A stretch of 64,000 nucleotides of DNA from contig JAHJWO010000007.1 in assembly GCA_018828145.1 (NCBI GenBank), positions 1 through 64,000 on the forward strand. The letters are read 5' to 3'. The first letter of the stretch is position 1. Every line of letters starts with the position of its first letter. This stretch comes from Alphaproteobacteria bacterium (GTDB lineage: Bacteria; Pseudomonadota; Alphaproteobacteria; Rhizobiales; Devosiaceae). Shown one piece after another: positions 54,924 through 63,939 of the stretch. The position numbers and the translations under genes were made by a program. Under the pieces are notes generated by a model. That model saw only the letters and a list, made by a program, of their open reading frames with translations. It was not told where the DNA came from and did no database searches.

Positions 54924-55856
54924 TTACACGTTGCCCGAGAACGTATCACAATCGCCGGGATTGCCAGAAGTATAACCGCGTTCGAACCAGGTTTTTCGCT
55001 GCGCCGAGGTGCCGTGATTGAAGGTCTTGGGCACGGCAAAGCCCTGCATGCGCTTCTGCAGCGTATCGTCGCCGATCTGGCTGGCGGCGTTGAGCGCCTC
55101 CTCGATATCGCCGCTGTCCAGCAGATCCTCCTGCCCGGCATAATTGGCCCAGACACCCGCATAGCAATCGGCCTGCAGCTCGACCCGTACCGAATAGGCA
55201 TTGGCCTCTTCCTGGCTCATGCTGGCGCGGCGCTGATTGAACTCGGGCAGCACCCCGGTAATGTTCTGGATGTGGTGCCCCACTTCATGGGCCAGCACAT
55301 AGGCCTGGGCGAAATCGCCCGGCGCCCCGAACTGCTGATGAAGCTGATCGTAGAAGCTGAGGTCGATATAGACCCTGGAATCGCCCGGGCAATAGAACGG
55401 CCCGGCGCTCGAATCGGCGGCGCCGCAGGCGGTGTCGACAGCACCGGTGAACAGCACCACGGTCGGCTCGGGATAATCCTCGCCGGAGGCCTGGAACACT
55501 TCGGTCCACAGGTCCTCGGTCTCCTTGACGACGACGCCGACGAAATCGCGCAGCTCCGCCTCTTCCCCGGTCGTCGGCAATTGTCCTGACGAACTGGCCG
55601 AGGAGCCGCTGGTGCTCGAGCCGCCGGTGAGGATGTCGATCGGGTTCTGGCCCGTGGCGAACCAGATGATGCCCAGCACCACGACAATTCCGATCAGGCT
55701 GCCGATGCCGCCACGCGACCCGCCCCCGCCGCCGGTTGGCAGGCGAAATCCGCCACCGCGACCGAAAGAGCTGCCGCCCAATCCACCGAGCCCGCCGCCG
55801 CCCTGACCACGCCGGTCTTCGATGTTCGAGCTCTGCTGCCTGCCGCGCCATTTCAT
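54924..55856 (-). CDS. Neutral zinc metallopeptidase (YpfJ family)
   Basis: The 310-residue protein has a Gly-rich N-terminus (QGGGGLGGLGG, then GFRLPTGGGGGSRGG), one membrane helix (GSLIGIVVVLGIIWFATGQ), and the YpfJ metallopeptidase domain: GPFYCPGDSRVYIDLSFYDQL, YVLAHEVGHHIQNITGVLP with HExGH, VELQADCYAGVWANYAG for the third zinc ligand, and KRMQGFAVPKTFNHGTSAQRKTWF. It is expected in the periplasm, anchored at the N-terminus. The ATG at 55856 is taken because the basic/Gly-rich lead continues from it. It lies 24 nt upstream of its degenerate paralogue, probably in one operon. Confidence 0.92.
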   Translation of the reverse strand: MKWRGRQQSSNIEDRRGQGGGGLGGLGGSSFGRGGGFRLPTGGGGGSRGGIGSLIGIVVVLGIIWFATGQNPIDILTGGSSTSGSSASSSGQLPTTGEEAELRDFVGVVVKETEDLWTEVFQASGEDYPEPTVVLFTGAVDTACGAADSSAGPFYCPGDSRVYIDLSFYDQLHQQFGAPGDFAQAYVLAHEVGHHIQNITGVLPEFNQRRASMSQEEANAYSVRVELQADCYAGVWANYAGQEDLLDSGDIEEALNAASQIGDDTLQKRMQGFAVPKTFNHGTSAQRKTWFERGYTSGNPGDCDTFSGNV

Positions 55857-56608
55857 GGTGGTTTTTCTCCGATTGTGCCCCAGCCTAGCAACAAGCCGCT
55901 TCAAAGCAATCGGTTCCGGCAGGCATGCGCAAGCGCCGCCTGCAGCGCGGTTGTCACTTGCCATTCGGCGCATAGCCCCCATGGCTTGCTCACCTCAGAT
56001 CGATCCACCGGATCGATCTTGCCCACACGGTGGGCGGACCCCGAGGCGGATGCCGCCTCTGGTAAATTAAAAAACGAGACGACGACCGCCTCGGGGTGCC
56101 GGTTTTTGGAACAGTCCCGGTTATCGCGCACGATGGTCGCTCGCCACGTGCGGCCAGGTCTCGAACCTGCGCGAGAGGCAAAACCCGCGCCCGGCTCACC
56201 CCGCCACTGTTCGCCTGCAGGCCGCCCATGCGGAGTGATGGGGAGAAGTGTGCCACAGGTTTCGGGGAGGGGGATAAGTGGGGAGGTTTCTTTGGCCATG
56301 AGGACACCTGGCCAGCGCGTCAGGGATTCCGTACCCCTCCACCCTTCCTCGTCTTAGGGGGGGTGCCGCGCGGTGGGGTGGGGTTAGATTGGCAAGCTCT
56401 CACCAGCAGAGGCGGCTCCTCCATATGCCAGACCGACTGTCATAAATTGACCACCCGGTCAAAATTCCATAGCGTCATCACGCCGCCGTCATCCCAGCGT
56501 CACCTGCTGACGGCAAGAGCATCGCACGGGATCGCAAGGTCCATGGTTCGGGAGCATGGCGCCCCCGCACCCTGTTTCATCGATGTGGACACGTCAGGGA
56601 GACGACCA
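55857..56608. other. 752-bp gap with three successive tight hairpins; no gene seen
   Basis: Perfect inverted repeats with 3-nt loops follow one another: 55997-56019 (10-bp arms around ACC), 56021-56035 (6-bp arms around ACG) and 56043-56059 (7-bp arms around ATG). The third can instead pair over 12 bp with 56086-56097 (ACCCCGAGGCGG with CCGCCTCGGGGT), enclosing an A-rich segment at about 56062-56074. None of the open frames through this gap has coding character. Pho-box-like repeats occur at 56486-56503. The meaning of the hairpins is unknown. Confidence 0.6.
56486..56503 (+). promoter_or_regulatory. Pho-box candidate upstream of cpdB
   Basis: CCGTCAT-CCCA-GCGTCAC is a pair of 7-bp repeats with an 11-bp period, like the pstS site. 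It lies 105 bp before the cpdB start. A further CTGTCAT occurs at 56437-56443. PhoB regulation of a periplasmic nucleotidase would be in keeping with other bacteria. Confidence 0.55.
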
Positions 56609-58588
56609 ATGAATTTCCTGCCCAAGATTTCCCGCCGCACCTTCCTCGCCGGTTCGGCGAGCGTCGGCGCCATGGCGGCCATGCACCCCTTTGCGGTGCT
56701 GGCCCAGTCGAACCAGGCGCATCTGCGCATCCTGGAGACCACGGACCTGCATGTCGCGGTCTTTGCCTATGACTACTATGCCGATGCGCCCAACGACACG
56801 ATGGGCCTGGCCCGTACCGCCTCGATCATCGAGTCGATCCGTGCCGAGGCCGGCAATGCCATGCTGCTCGACAATGGCGACCTGATCCAGGGCAACCCGA
56901 TGGGCGACTACTACGCCTATGAGAAGGGCCTCAACCAGGGCGACGTGCACCCCATCGTCGCGGCGATGAACACGCTGGGTTATGAAGGCGCCACGCTGGG
57001 CAACCACGAGTTCAACTATGGCCTCGACTATCTCGACCGCGCGCTCGAAGGTGCGGATTTCCCCTTCGTCTCGGCCAACCTGGTGCGCGGCACGCTCGGT
57101 GCGGATGCCCTGTCGGACGAGACCTATATCGAGCCCTATCGCATCATCGAGAAGGAACTGACCGACGGCGCCGGCGGCACCCGCACGATCAAGGTCGGCA
57201 TTATCGGCTTCCTGCCGCCGCAGATCCTGACCTGGGATGCCAGCCACCTAACCGGCAAGGTCGAGGTGCGCGACATCGTCGAGACGGCCCAGGCCTATGT
57301 ACCCAAGATGAAGGAAGAAGGCGCCGACATCATCGTGGCGCTGTCCCATTCCGGCATTGCTGCCGACCAGGGCGCGGGCGCCGAGAATGCCTCGCTGCAG
57401 CTGGCGGGCGTCGACGGCATCGACGTGGTGCTGACCGGCCACCACCACCTGGTGTTCCCCGGCCCCGACTATGAAGGCATCGAGGGCGTGGACGTCGCCA
57501 ATGGCACGCTGAACGGCAAGCCGGCCGTGATGCCCGGCTTCTGGGGCAGCCATATGGGCCTGGTCGACCTGCTGATCGAGCAGGATGCCGAGGGCAAGTG
57601 GACCGTGGTCTCCCATACGTCGGAAGCCCGCCCGATCTTCGAGCGCGTCGACGGCAAGGTGAGCGCGCTGGTGACCGACGACGCCGAGGTGATCGCGGCG
57701 GCCCAGACCGATCATGAGGAGACGCTGGACTATATCCGTCGCGCCGTGGGCGAGACCGCCGCGCCGCTGCACTCCTATTTCGCCCTGGTGGCCGATGACC
57801 CGTCGGTGCAGATCGTGAGCCAGGCCCAGACCTGGTATATCGCGCAGATGATGAAGGGCACCGAATGGGAAGACCTGCCGATCCTGTCGGCAGCGGCCCC
57901 GTTCAAGGCCGGCGGCCGCGGCGGCCCGGACTATTACACCGATGTGCCGGTGGGTCCGGTGGCGATCAAGAATGTCGCCGATCTCTATCTCTACCCCAAC
58001 ACCATCCAGGCCCTCGTCGTGACCGGCGCCGAGGTCAAGGACTGGCTGGAGCGCTCGGCCGGCATCTTCAACCAGGTCGAAAAGGGAGCGGTGGACGCCG
58101 AGCTGATCAATCCGGACTTCCCGTCCTACAATTTCGACATCATCGATGGGGTCACCTACAAGATCGACCTCACCCAGCCCTCGAAATATTCGAGCGATGG
58201 CAAGGAAGTGACCAACCCCGACGCCAACCGCATCGTCGACCTGATGTTTGACGGCGCGCCGATCGACCCGGAGGCCAAATTCGTCGTTGCCAGCAACAAT
58301 TACCGCGCTGGCGGCGGCGGCTCGTTCCCCGGCACCGGGGCCGACCACATCATCTTCAAGGGTCCCGACACCAACCGCGACCTCATCGTGCGGTTCATCG
58401 TCGAGAACGGCACGATCAACCCCACGGCCGACAGCAACTGGTCGCTGGCTCCGATCGGGGACACCACCGTGCTGTTCGCCACGGGACCCAAGGCCGCCGA
58501 GCACCTGGCGGATGTGACGGCCGTCGCAATCGAAGCCACGGGCGAGACCAATGCCGAGGGCTTCGGCCTCTATCGCATCGCGCTCTAG
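56609..58588 (+). CDS. cpdB: Bifunctional 2',3'-cyclic-nucleotide 2'-phosphodiesterase/3'-nucleotidase
   Basis: The 659-residue enzyme has a twin-arginine signal ([20 protein letters not shown], cleavage near VLA), so it is exported folded. The metallophosphatase domain has [54 protein letters not shown] and [12 protein letters not shown], all dinuclear-metal ligands. A 5'-nucleotidase C-terminal substrate domain follows ([32 protein letters not shown]). It degrades cyclic nucleotides and 3'-nucleotides in the periplasm to free phosphate and nucleosides. The ATG at 56609 follows AGGGAGACGACC. A Pho box may control it. Confidence 0.96.
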   Translation: MNFLPKISRRTFLAGSASVGAMAAMHPFAVLAQSNQAHLRILETTDLHVAVFAYDYYADAPNDTMGLARTASIIESIRAEAGNAMLLDNGDLIQGNPMGDYYAYEKGLNQGDVHPIVAAMNTLGYEGATLGNHEFNYGLDYLDRALEGADFPFVSANLVRGTLGADALSDETYIEPYRIIEKELTDGAGGTRTIKVGIIGFLPPQILTWDASHLTGKVEVRDIVETAQAYVPKMKEEGADIIVALSHSGIAADQGAGAENASLQLAGVDGIDVVLTGHHHLVFPGPDYEGIEGVDVANGTLNGKPAVMPGFWGSHMGLVDLLIEQDAEGKWTVVSHTSEARPIFERVDGKVSALVTDDAEVIAAAQTDHEETLDYIRRAVGETAAPLHSYFALVADDPSVQIVSQAQTWYIAQMMKGTEWEDLPILSAAAPFKAGGRGGPDYYTDVPVGPVAIKNVADLYLYPNTIQALVVTGAEVKDWLERSAGIFNQVEKGAVDAELINPDFPSYNFDIIDGVTYKIDLTQPSKYSSDGKEVTNPDANRIVDLMFDGAPIDPEAKFVVASNNYRAGGGGSFPGTGADHIIFKGPDTNRDLIVRFIVENGTINPTADSNWSLAPIGDTTVLFATGPKAAEHLADVTAVAIEATGETNAEGFGLYRIAL

Positions 58589-58597
58589 CCAAACGAA

Positions 58598-58624
58598 AGG
58601 GGCGCCCACCAGGTGGGCGCCCCT
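58598..58624. terminator. Bidirectional terminator after cpdB
   Basis: AGGGGCGCCCACC and GGTGGGCGCCCCT pair around a single A. Short ATT tails follow on the plus side and CGTTT on the minus side. It separates convergent cpdB and the small membrane gene. Confidence 0.8.
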
Positions 58625-58644
58625 ATTGCGTGGCCGGACCGGAC

Positions 58645-58845
58645 TTACTGCCCGTCAGGCACGACATCGACGCTGACTGCGGGCACGTCGATATCGACCG
58701 TGCCGCTGCCGCCGCCGCTGTTGTTGAAGAACACGAAGTAGGCCACAACGATCAGCGCGAGCGCGACGATGATCCCGATGATCACGCCGCCCGCGCCGCT
58801 GCCGCCGCGGTCCACGATGACTGTTTCACGATCAGTGGGCGCCAT
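58645..58845 (-). CDS. Small single-TM protein, 66 aa
   Basis: The product has a short polar, Gly-containing N-terminus (TDRETVIVDRGGSGAGG), one membrane helix (VIIGIIVALALIVVAYFVFF) and a brief tail (SGGGSGTVDIDVPAVSVDVV). It shares the helix pattern GIIVALAL and the following FxxNSGxxxTVDV block with the 131-residue protein at 39982-40377. Start is the ATG at 58845 after GAGAAAA. Function unknown. Confidence 0.75.
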   Translation of the reverse strand: MAPTDRETVIVDRGGSGAGGVIIGIIVALALIVVAYFVFFNNSGGGSGTVDIDVPAVSVDVVPDGQ

Positions 58846-58921
58846 TTTTCTCAAGTCTCCGATTTATGTCGCGGTGAGAACGGCGCGCCACCCACAAAGT
58901 TCCGCCGGGGACTGAAGACCG

Positions 58922-59365
58922 TCAGGAAGCGGCATCGAGCCTCTGGCGCAGCAGGTGCAGGCTTTCGCGCAAGGCGTCCCCGTCCGCAGCCTCCCCGCCC
59001 AGCGCTTCGCCCACAGCCAGCGGCACGGCAAGGGCCTTGGCCCGCAGCCCCCGGCCCTCGGGCGTGAGGGAGATGCGGACCTGCCGCTCATCCTCGTCGT
59101 CGCGCTGCCGGCGCAGCAGGCCCCGCGCCTCGAGCCGCTTGACCAGCGGGGTGATGGTGCCGGAATCGAGGAACAGCCGGTCGCCCAGCGCCTTGACGGT
59201 AATGCCGTCAGCCTCCCACAGCACCATGAACACCAGATATTGCGGATAGGTGATGCCCAGCGCATCGAGCCGGGGCTTGTAGAAGCGCGTGAAGGCATGC
59301 CCGGCCGCATAGAGGGCAAAGCACAGCATCGAGTCGAGCCTGAGCGGATCAGCCTGGGTCGTCAT
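58922..59365 (-). CDS. ohrR: Organic hydroperoxide sensor OhrR, MarR family
   Basis: The 147-residue MarR-type repressor shows LRLDSMLCFALYAAGHAFTRFYKPRLDALGITYPQYLVFMVLWE, with the N-terminal reactive cysteine (Cys21) and the tyrosines typical of OhrR, then LGDRLFLDSGTITPLVKRLEARGLLRRQRDDEDERQVRISLTPEG, the wing. Oxidation by organic hydroperoxides releases it from DNA. Only the one N-terminal cysteine is visible, so it would be of the single-cysteine type. Start is ATG 59365 behind GGAGGTG. It is divergent from ohr. Confidence 0.93.
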   Translation of the reverse strand: MTTQADPLRLDSMLCFALYAAGHAFTRFYKPRLDALGITYPQYLVFMVLWEADGITVKALGDRLFLDSGTITPLVKRLEARGLLRRQRDDEDERQVRISLTPEGRGLRAKALAVPLAVGEALGGEAADGDALRESLHLLRQRLDAAS

Positions 59366-59416
59366 GACACCTCCGGAGAACACCTGCGGCAATCTAGCAT
59401 GCATTTTTCAATTGCA

Positions 59417-59431
59417 CACAATTTAATTGTG
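59417..59431. promoter_or_regulatory. OhrR operator, CACAATT-T-AATTGTG
   Basis: A perfect 7-bp inverted repeat lies between divergent ohrR and ohr, 52 bp from one start and 41 bp from the other. It resembles the known OhrR box (TACAATT-AATTGTA). Binding would repress both promoters. Confidence 0.8.
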
Positions 59432-59471
59432 CACTATCTACCCGGCACCAACGAACCACAAGGAGCCTGTC

Positions 59472-59903
59472 ATGTCGATCAAGTCAGCCGTCTACACCGC
59501 CCATGCCCACACCACCGGTGGCCGCACCGGCACCAGCAAGACCGATGACGGTCGCCTGTCGGTCACGCTCGACACGCCCAAGGAAATGGGCGGCAATGGC
59601 GGCGCGGGCACCAATCCCGAACAGCTGTTTGCGGCCGGTTACTCGGCCTGCTTCCTCGGCGCCCTCAAGGCCGTCGCCCGTGGCGAGAAGGTCAAGGTTC
59701 CCGATGAGGCCACGATCGACGCCGCCGTGTCGTTTGGCGAGAACGCCAATGGCCCCGGCTTTGCCATTGCGGCGGAGCTGACCATCACCCTGCCCGGCAT
59801 CGAGCGCGCCGTTGCGGAAACGCTGGTGGAAAAGGCGCACCAGATCTGCCCCTATTCCAACGCCACGCGCGGCAATATCGACGTCAAGCTGACCGTCGCC
59901 TGA
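59472..59903 (+). CDS. ohr: Organic hydroperoxide resistance protein Ohr
   Basis: The 143-residue thiol peroxidase reduces fatty-acid and other organic hydroperoxides. It has the two catalytic cysteines, GYSACFLGAL (Cys about 60) and HQICPYSNATRGNIDV (Cys about 125), the N-terminal YTAHAHTTGGRTG block, and GGAGTNPEQLFAAG. The size is normal for Ohr. Start ATG 59472 follows AGGAGCCTGTC. It is divergent from ohrR with an operator between, the standard arrangement. Confidence 0.97.
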   Translation: MSIKSAVYTAHAHTTGGRTGTSKTDDGRLSVTLDTPKEMGGNGGAGTNPEQLFAAGYSACFLGALKAVARGEKVKVPDEATIDAAVSFGENANGPGFAIAAELTITLPGIERAVAETLVEKAHQICPYSNATRGNIDVKLTVA

Positions 59904-59911
59904 TCCGGCAG

Positions 59912-59934
59912 ACGGGCGCCCCGGCGGCGCCCGT
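59912..59934 (+). terminator. Hairpin terminator after ohr
   Basis: ACGGGCGCC and GGCGCCCGT pair around CCGGC. It follows the ohr stop codon by 8 nt and has only TTGCG after it, so termination may be weak. Confidence 0.6.
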
Positions 59935-60025
59935 TGCGCCCTTCCCGAAAACTTAACGCTGCCGCTTCACGCCCGGGAAAGGCATCCCGCTTACGCTCGC
60001 GCCGGTATCCCGCCGGAGCGCCGCC

Positions 60026-60760
60026 ATGACTGTCCCCGCCCTCGCCGTTTCCCACCTGAGCAAGAGCTTCGACCGCCCGGTGGTCGCCGATCTCGACCTC
60101 ACCATAAGGGCGGGTGAATTCTATGCCCTGCTCGGCCCCAATGGCGCCGGCAAGACCACCATCCTGCGCATGGTGGCCGGCCTGCTGCAGCCCGATGCGG
60201 GCGACATCTCGATCTTCGGTATCGATGCGCGGCGCGACCCGGTCGCCGCCAAGCGCATTGTCGCCTGGGTGTCGGACGAGCCCATGGTCTATGACCGGCT
60301 GACGCCGCTCGAATATCTCGAATTCGTCGCCGGCCTCTGGCAGATCGATGCCCACGCCGCCCAGGCCAAGGCCAACGAGCTGATCGACTGGCTGGGCCTG
60401 CGCCCGCATGCCAACGAACTCTGCGGCGGCTTTTCCAAGGGCATGCTGCAGAAGGTGGCGCTGGCCGGCGCGCTGGTGCATGAGCCCAAGCTGATCATCC
60501 TCGACGAACCGCTGACCGGGCTCGACGCCGGCTCGGCCCGCCAGGTCAAGGACGTGCTGCTGGGCAAGGTGCGCGATGGCGTCACCGTCATCATGACCAC
60601 CCATATCCTCGAAGTCGCCGAACGCATGGCCGAGCGCATCGGCGTCATCAGCCAGGGCCGGCTGATTGCCGAGGGCACGCTGGCCGAATTGCGCGCCCGC
60701 ATTGGCCGGGAATCGAGCCTCGAAGACATCTTTCTCGACTTGGTGGCGGAAGCGGCATGA
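60026..60760 (+). CDS. ABC transporter ATP-binding protein (export type)
   Basis: The 244-residue ATPase has Walker A LLGPNGAGKTTILR, an altered signature GGFSKGMLQKVALAGAL, Walker B LIILDEPLTGLDAGS and H-loop VIMTTHILEVAE. This is the CcmA/drug-export style. It overlaps the permease gene by ATGA (60757), so the two are one transport system in the inner membrane. Substrate unknown. Start ATG 60026 follows CCGGAGCGCCGCC. Confidence 0.92.
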   Translation: MTVPALAVSHLSKSFDRPVVADLDLTIRAGEFYALLGPNGAGKTTILRMVAGLLQPDAGDISIFGIDARRDPVAAKRIVAWVSDEPMVYDRLTPLEYLEFVAGLWQIDAHAAQAKANELIDWLGLRPHANELCGGFSKGMLQKVALAGALVHEPKLIILDEPLTGLDAGSARQVKDVLLGKVRDGVTVIMTTHILEVAERMAERIGVISQGRLIAEGTLAELRARIGRESSLEDIFLDLVAEAA

Positions 60761-62289
60761 CCCTGGCGCCTGCCTCGCTGACCTGGTTCGCCCGCCACGA
60801 GCTCAACCTCGCCTGGCGCGAATGGGTCGCCATGATGACCGGCGGTCGCCGGGCGCGCGGCATCGGGCTGGCGATCTTTATCGGCGTGGTCGTCGTGCTG
60901 CTGCACCTGATGGCCTATGGCCTCGTGGCACCCTGGGTGGCGCGGGGCATCGCGCCCGACAAGCCGACGCTGGTGCTGCTGAGCGGCAGCGGCCTCCTGT
61001 TTTGGACCGTCATGCTGTCGCAGGCGCTGGAATCGGTCACCCGCGTCTATTATGCGCGCTCCGACCTCGACCTGATCCTTTCCTCGCCCGCCTCGTCGCA
61101 GCGGCTCTTTGCCGTGCGCACGGCCTCGGTCGCCCTGTCGACGATCGTGCTGACCGGGCTGCTGGCCAGCCCCCTGATCAACATGCTGGCGGTGCTCGAT
61201 GGTCCGCACTGGCTGGCCGCCTATGGCGTGGTGATCGCCCTGGGCGCACTGTCGACGGCGATTGCCGTAGCCATCACCATGGCGCTGTTCCGCCTTTTCG
61301 GGCCCAGGCAGACGCGGCTGGTGGCGCAGATCGTCGCCGGCATTGTCGGCGCCGGCTTTGTCATCGGCATCCAGGCCGCGGCCATCCTCTACTATGGCAA
61401 CATGTCCCGCTTCGCGATCTTCCAGTCCGCCGATATCGTCGCCTCGGCGCCGGATCTCGGCAGCCTGCTCTGGCTACCCGCGCGTGCCGCCATGGGAGAC
61501 CTGGGTGCCTCGGTCATCATGCTGGCGCTTGGGCTTGGGGCACTGACCCTCACCATCGCAGTGACCGCGTCGAGCTATGGGCACCACGCCATTTCCGCCG
61601 CCGGCCTCAACCACATCCGCAGCCAGCGCCGGCCATCGACACGCGCCTTCCGCCCGGCGTCGCAGCGGCAGGTGCTGCGTATCAAGGAATGGCGGCTGCT
61701 GCAGCGCGACCCGTGGCTGCTGTCGCAGACGCTGATGCAGATCCTCTATCTCGTGCCGCCGGCTTTGCTGCTGTGGATGAATTTCGGCGACAGTGGCGGC
61801 GCCTTCGTCGTGGTCGTGCCGGTTCTGGTCATGGCCGCGGGACAACTGGCCGGCGGCCTCGCCTGGCTCGCCATTTCGGGCGAGGACGCGCATGACCTCG
61901 TGGTCACCGCCCCGGTTTCGCCGCGCACCGTGCTGATCGCCAAGATCGAGGCCGTGCTGATCGTCATTGCGGTAGTGCTGTCGCCACTGCTGCTGCTGAT
62001 GGCTGTTTCCTCCCCGCGCATGGCGCTGATCACCGCGGGATGCGCGGCCTTATCGGCCGGATCGGCCACCGCCATCCAGCTGTGGTTCCGCGTTGTCGCC
62101 AAGCGCTCGATGTTCCGCCGTCGCCAGGTCGCCTCCCGCGCCGCCACGCTGAGCGAGGCCTTCGCCTCGATCATGTGGGCCGGCACCGGCGCCCTGCTCG
62201 CGGCAGAATCCTGGCTGGCTTTGGGGCCGGCCATTGTGGCGCTTTTCGTGGTGGGACTGGCAAAGTTGATCAGCCCGCGGCGACGTTGA
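60757..62289 (+). CDS. ABC transporter permease, 510 aa
   Basis: The inner-membrane protein has many hydrophobic segments (for example GLAIFIGVVVVLLHLMAYGLV, STIVLTGLLASPLINML, VAQIVAGIVGAGFVIGI, TLMQILYLVPPALLL, AVLIVIAVVLSPLLLLMAV and ALLAAESWLALGPAIVALFVVGLAKL), about 10-12 helices. This layout fits an ABC-2-like exporter permease. Its ATG overlaps the stop of the ATPase gene. The two likely form a homodimeric exporter. Confidence 0.85.
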   Translation: MTLAPASLTWFARHELNLAWREWVAMMTGGRRARGIGLAIFIGVVVVLLHLMAYGLVAPWVARGIAPDKPTLVLLSGSGLLFWTVMLSQALESVTRVYYARSDLDLILSSPASSQRLFAVRTASVALSTIVLTGLLASPLINMLAVLDGPHWLAAYGVVIALGALSTAIAVAITMALFRLFGPRQTRLVAQIVAGIVGAGFVIGIQAAAILYYGNMSRFAIFQSADIVASAPDLGSLLWLPARAAMGDLGASVIMLALGLGALTLTIAVTASSYGHHAISAAGLNHIRSQRRPSTRAFRPASQRQVLRIKEWRLLQRDPWLLSQTLMQILYLVPPALLLWMNFGDSGGAFVVVVPVLVMAAGQLAGGLAWLAISGEDAHDLVVTAPVSPRTVLIAKIEAVLIVIAVVLSPLLLLMAVSSPRMALITAGCAALSAGSATAIQLWFRVVAKRSMFRRRQVASRAATLSEAFASIMWAGTGALLAAESWLALGPAIVALFVVGLAKLISPRRR

Positions 62290-62347
62290 CACGACGCGCG
62301 CACAGTTGCACGAAGGCGGAACTGCCCCCTCACGACGCGAGATCGAC

Positions 62348-62815
62348 ATGGCCGAACTGACCTTCCGCAATGCCACTCCGGCCGACATTGCCACCATGCT
62401 CCGGCTGAGCCATGCCGGCGATGCGCGGGGCAAGGATACGCCGCCGCTCGATCCGACGACGCTTGACGACCCGCGCTATCGTGCTGCCTTCGACGAGATC
62501 ACGGCCGATGCCAGCCATCGCCTCGTCGTCGCCGAGAAGGATGGCGAAGTCGTCGGCACGCTACAGATCAGCTTCATTCCCGGCCTGCCCAATTTCGGGA
62601 TGAAACGCGGCCTGCTGGAAAACGTCCATATCCGCGCGGACCAGCGCGGCACGGGCCTCGGCAGCCAGATGGTGCTCTGGGCGGTCGAGCAATGCCGGGA
62701 GGCCGGCTGCGGGCTGGTGCAACTGACCTCAAACAAGGTCCGGACCGACGCCCATCGCTTCTATGAAAAGCTCGGCTTCGCCAAGAGCCACGAAGGCTTC
62801 AAGCTCAGGCTCTAG
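62348..62815 (+). CDS. GNAT family N-acetyltransferase
   Basis: The 155-residue protein has the acetyl-CoA-binding GNAT motifs: RLVVAEKDGEVVGTLQISF, LLENVHIRADQRGTGLGSQMVLWAVEQCREAGC (the V-x-x-x-x-R/Q-G-x-G/A block reads VHIRADQRGTGLG) and VQLTSNKVRTDAHRFYEKLGFAKSHEGFKLRL. It transfers an acetyl group to an unknown amine. Start ATG 62348 follows GACGCGAGATCGAC. It lies 58 nt after the ABC permease and may be cotranscribed. Confidence 0.9.
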   Translation: MAELTFRNATPADIATMLRLSHAGDARGKDTPPLDPTTLDDPRYRAAFDEITADASHRLVVAEKDGEVVGTLQISFIPGLPNFGMKRGLLENVHIRADQRGTGLGSQMVLWAVEQCREAGCGLVQLTSNKVRTDAHRFYEKLGFAKSHEGFKLRL

Positions 62816-63652
62816 CTACCAAAGGCTGTTATTGGTCGCCGGATCGCCGACCATCTTGCCGTCGGATTTGTCGAGCGTGGCGATGGCCGCCATGTCGTCT
62901 TCGTCCAGGGCAAAGCCGAACACGTCGATATTGGCCTTGATGCGCTCCGGGCGCACCGACTTGGGGATGGCGATCAGCCCCTGCTGCACATGCCAGCGGA
63001 TGATGACCTGGGCCGGCGAGGTGCCATGCCGGGCAGCGATCCGGCCGATGATGTCATTGCCCAGCACCTGGCCGCGCCCCAGCGGGCTGTAGCACTCGAT
63101 GGCGATATTGTGCTGGCTGTGGAAGGCGCGCACGTCGCGTTGCTGGAATTCGGGATGAAGCTCGATCTGGTTGACCGCGGGCACCACGCCGCTATCGCCG
63201 ATTATCCGCTCGAGGTGATCCTGCAGGAAATTGGAGACGCCGATGGACCGGATGCGCCCGTCGCGCTGCAACTGGACGAAGGCCTTCCAGGTGTCGGAAT
63301 ACCGGTCGTGCTTGGGAACCGGCCAGTGGATCAGGAAGAGATCGAGATAATCGAGACCCAGCCGATCCAGGGAGCCCATGAAGGATTTGAGGGTCGCGTC
63401 GTAACCCTGGTCCTTCGTGCGCAATTTGGAGGTGATGAACAGCTCTTCGCGCGGCAAGCCGGAATCGACGATGCCCTGCCCGACGCCCTCCTCATTGCCA
63501 TACCCCTGCGCGGTATCGATCGAGCGGTAGCCGGCCTCGATGGCGGTGACGACAGTCTTTGCCACGCTGCTATTGGGAATTTCCCAAACGCCGAAGCCAA
63601 GCTGGGGAATGGTCTTGCCATCATTGAGAGTGATGTTCGGTACTTGGGCCAT
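62816..63652 (-). CDS. Aldo/keto reductase
   Basis: The 278-residue NADPH-dependent reductase has the AKR pattern: IPQLGFGVWEIPNS, GYRSIDTAQGYGNEEGVG (Asp and Tyr of the catalytic set), FITSKL with the catalytic Lys, DYLDLFLIHWP with the catalytic His, RSIGVSNFLQDHLERI, and LIAIPKSVRPERIKANIDVFGFAL near the NADP pocket. It resembles 2,5-diketo-gluconate reductase-like AKRs (YafB/DkgB). Start is ATG 63652. Its stop immediately adjoins that of the convergent GNAT gene. Confidence 0.93.
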   Translation of the reverse strand: MAQVPNITLNDGKTIPQLGFGVWEIPNSSVAKTVVTAIEAGYRSIDTAQGYGNEEGVGQGIVDSGLPREELFITSKLRTKDQGYDATLKSFMGSLDRLGLDYLDLFLIHWPVPKHDRYSDTWKAFVQLQRDGRIRSIGVSNFLQDHLERIIGDSGVVPAVNQIELHPEFQQRDVRAFHSQHNIAIECYSPLGRGQVLGNDIIGRIAARHGTSPAQVIIRWHVQQGLIAIPKSVRPERIKANIDVFGFALDEDDMAAIATLDKSDGKMVGDPATNNSLW

Positions 63653-63684
63653 TTCGGTCTCCCGGCAGGTGGCGATCGGCAGCG

Positions 63685-63858
63685 CTAGATCAGGATGGCA
63701 ATGCCCATGAAGGCCAGGATCAGCAGCAGCACGATGCCGATGAGCATGATGGCAAAGATGATCTTGGCCAGCGTGGCAGCGCCCGCGGCAACGCCGCTGA
63801 AGCCGAGGCCCCCGGCGACAAGAGCCACGAGGACGAGTATGATGAGCAATTGAAGCAT
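63685..63858 (-). CDS. DUF1328 small membrane protein
   Basis: The 57-residue product reads MLQLLIILVLVALVAGGLGF, then SGVAAGAATLAKIIFAIMLI and a C-terminal hydrophobic segment. It fits DUF1328 (YtjA), whose members have AGLLGFGGIAGAAAGIAKILF in the same place; here the tail is slightly longer. Two membrane helices are expected, with the glycine-rich turn between them. It lies upstream of the aldo/keto reductase on the same strand. Function unknown. Confidence 0.82.
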   Translation of the reverse strand: MLQLLIILVLVALVAGGLGFSGVAAGAATLAKIIFAIMLIGIVLLLILAFMGIAILI

Positions 63859-63939
63859 GACCGGACCCCAGTTGGAAGGTTTTGCTTGCTAACGCATGGC
63901 GGAGAGGCCCGTTCCGCCACACAGTGATTGGGGGCAAGG

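Noticed and set aside
56140-56190. tRNA-like T-arm (AGGTTCGAGACCT on the minus strand)
   Set aside because: No acceptor, D or anticodon arm can be formed around it; the likeness is limited to one short stem-loop.
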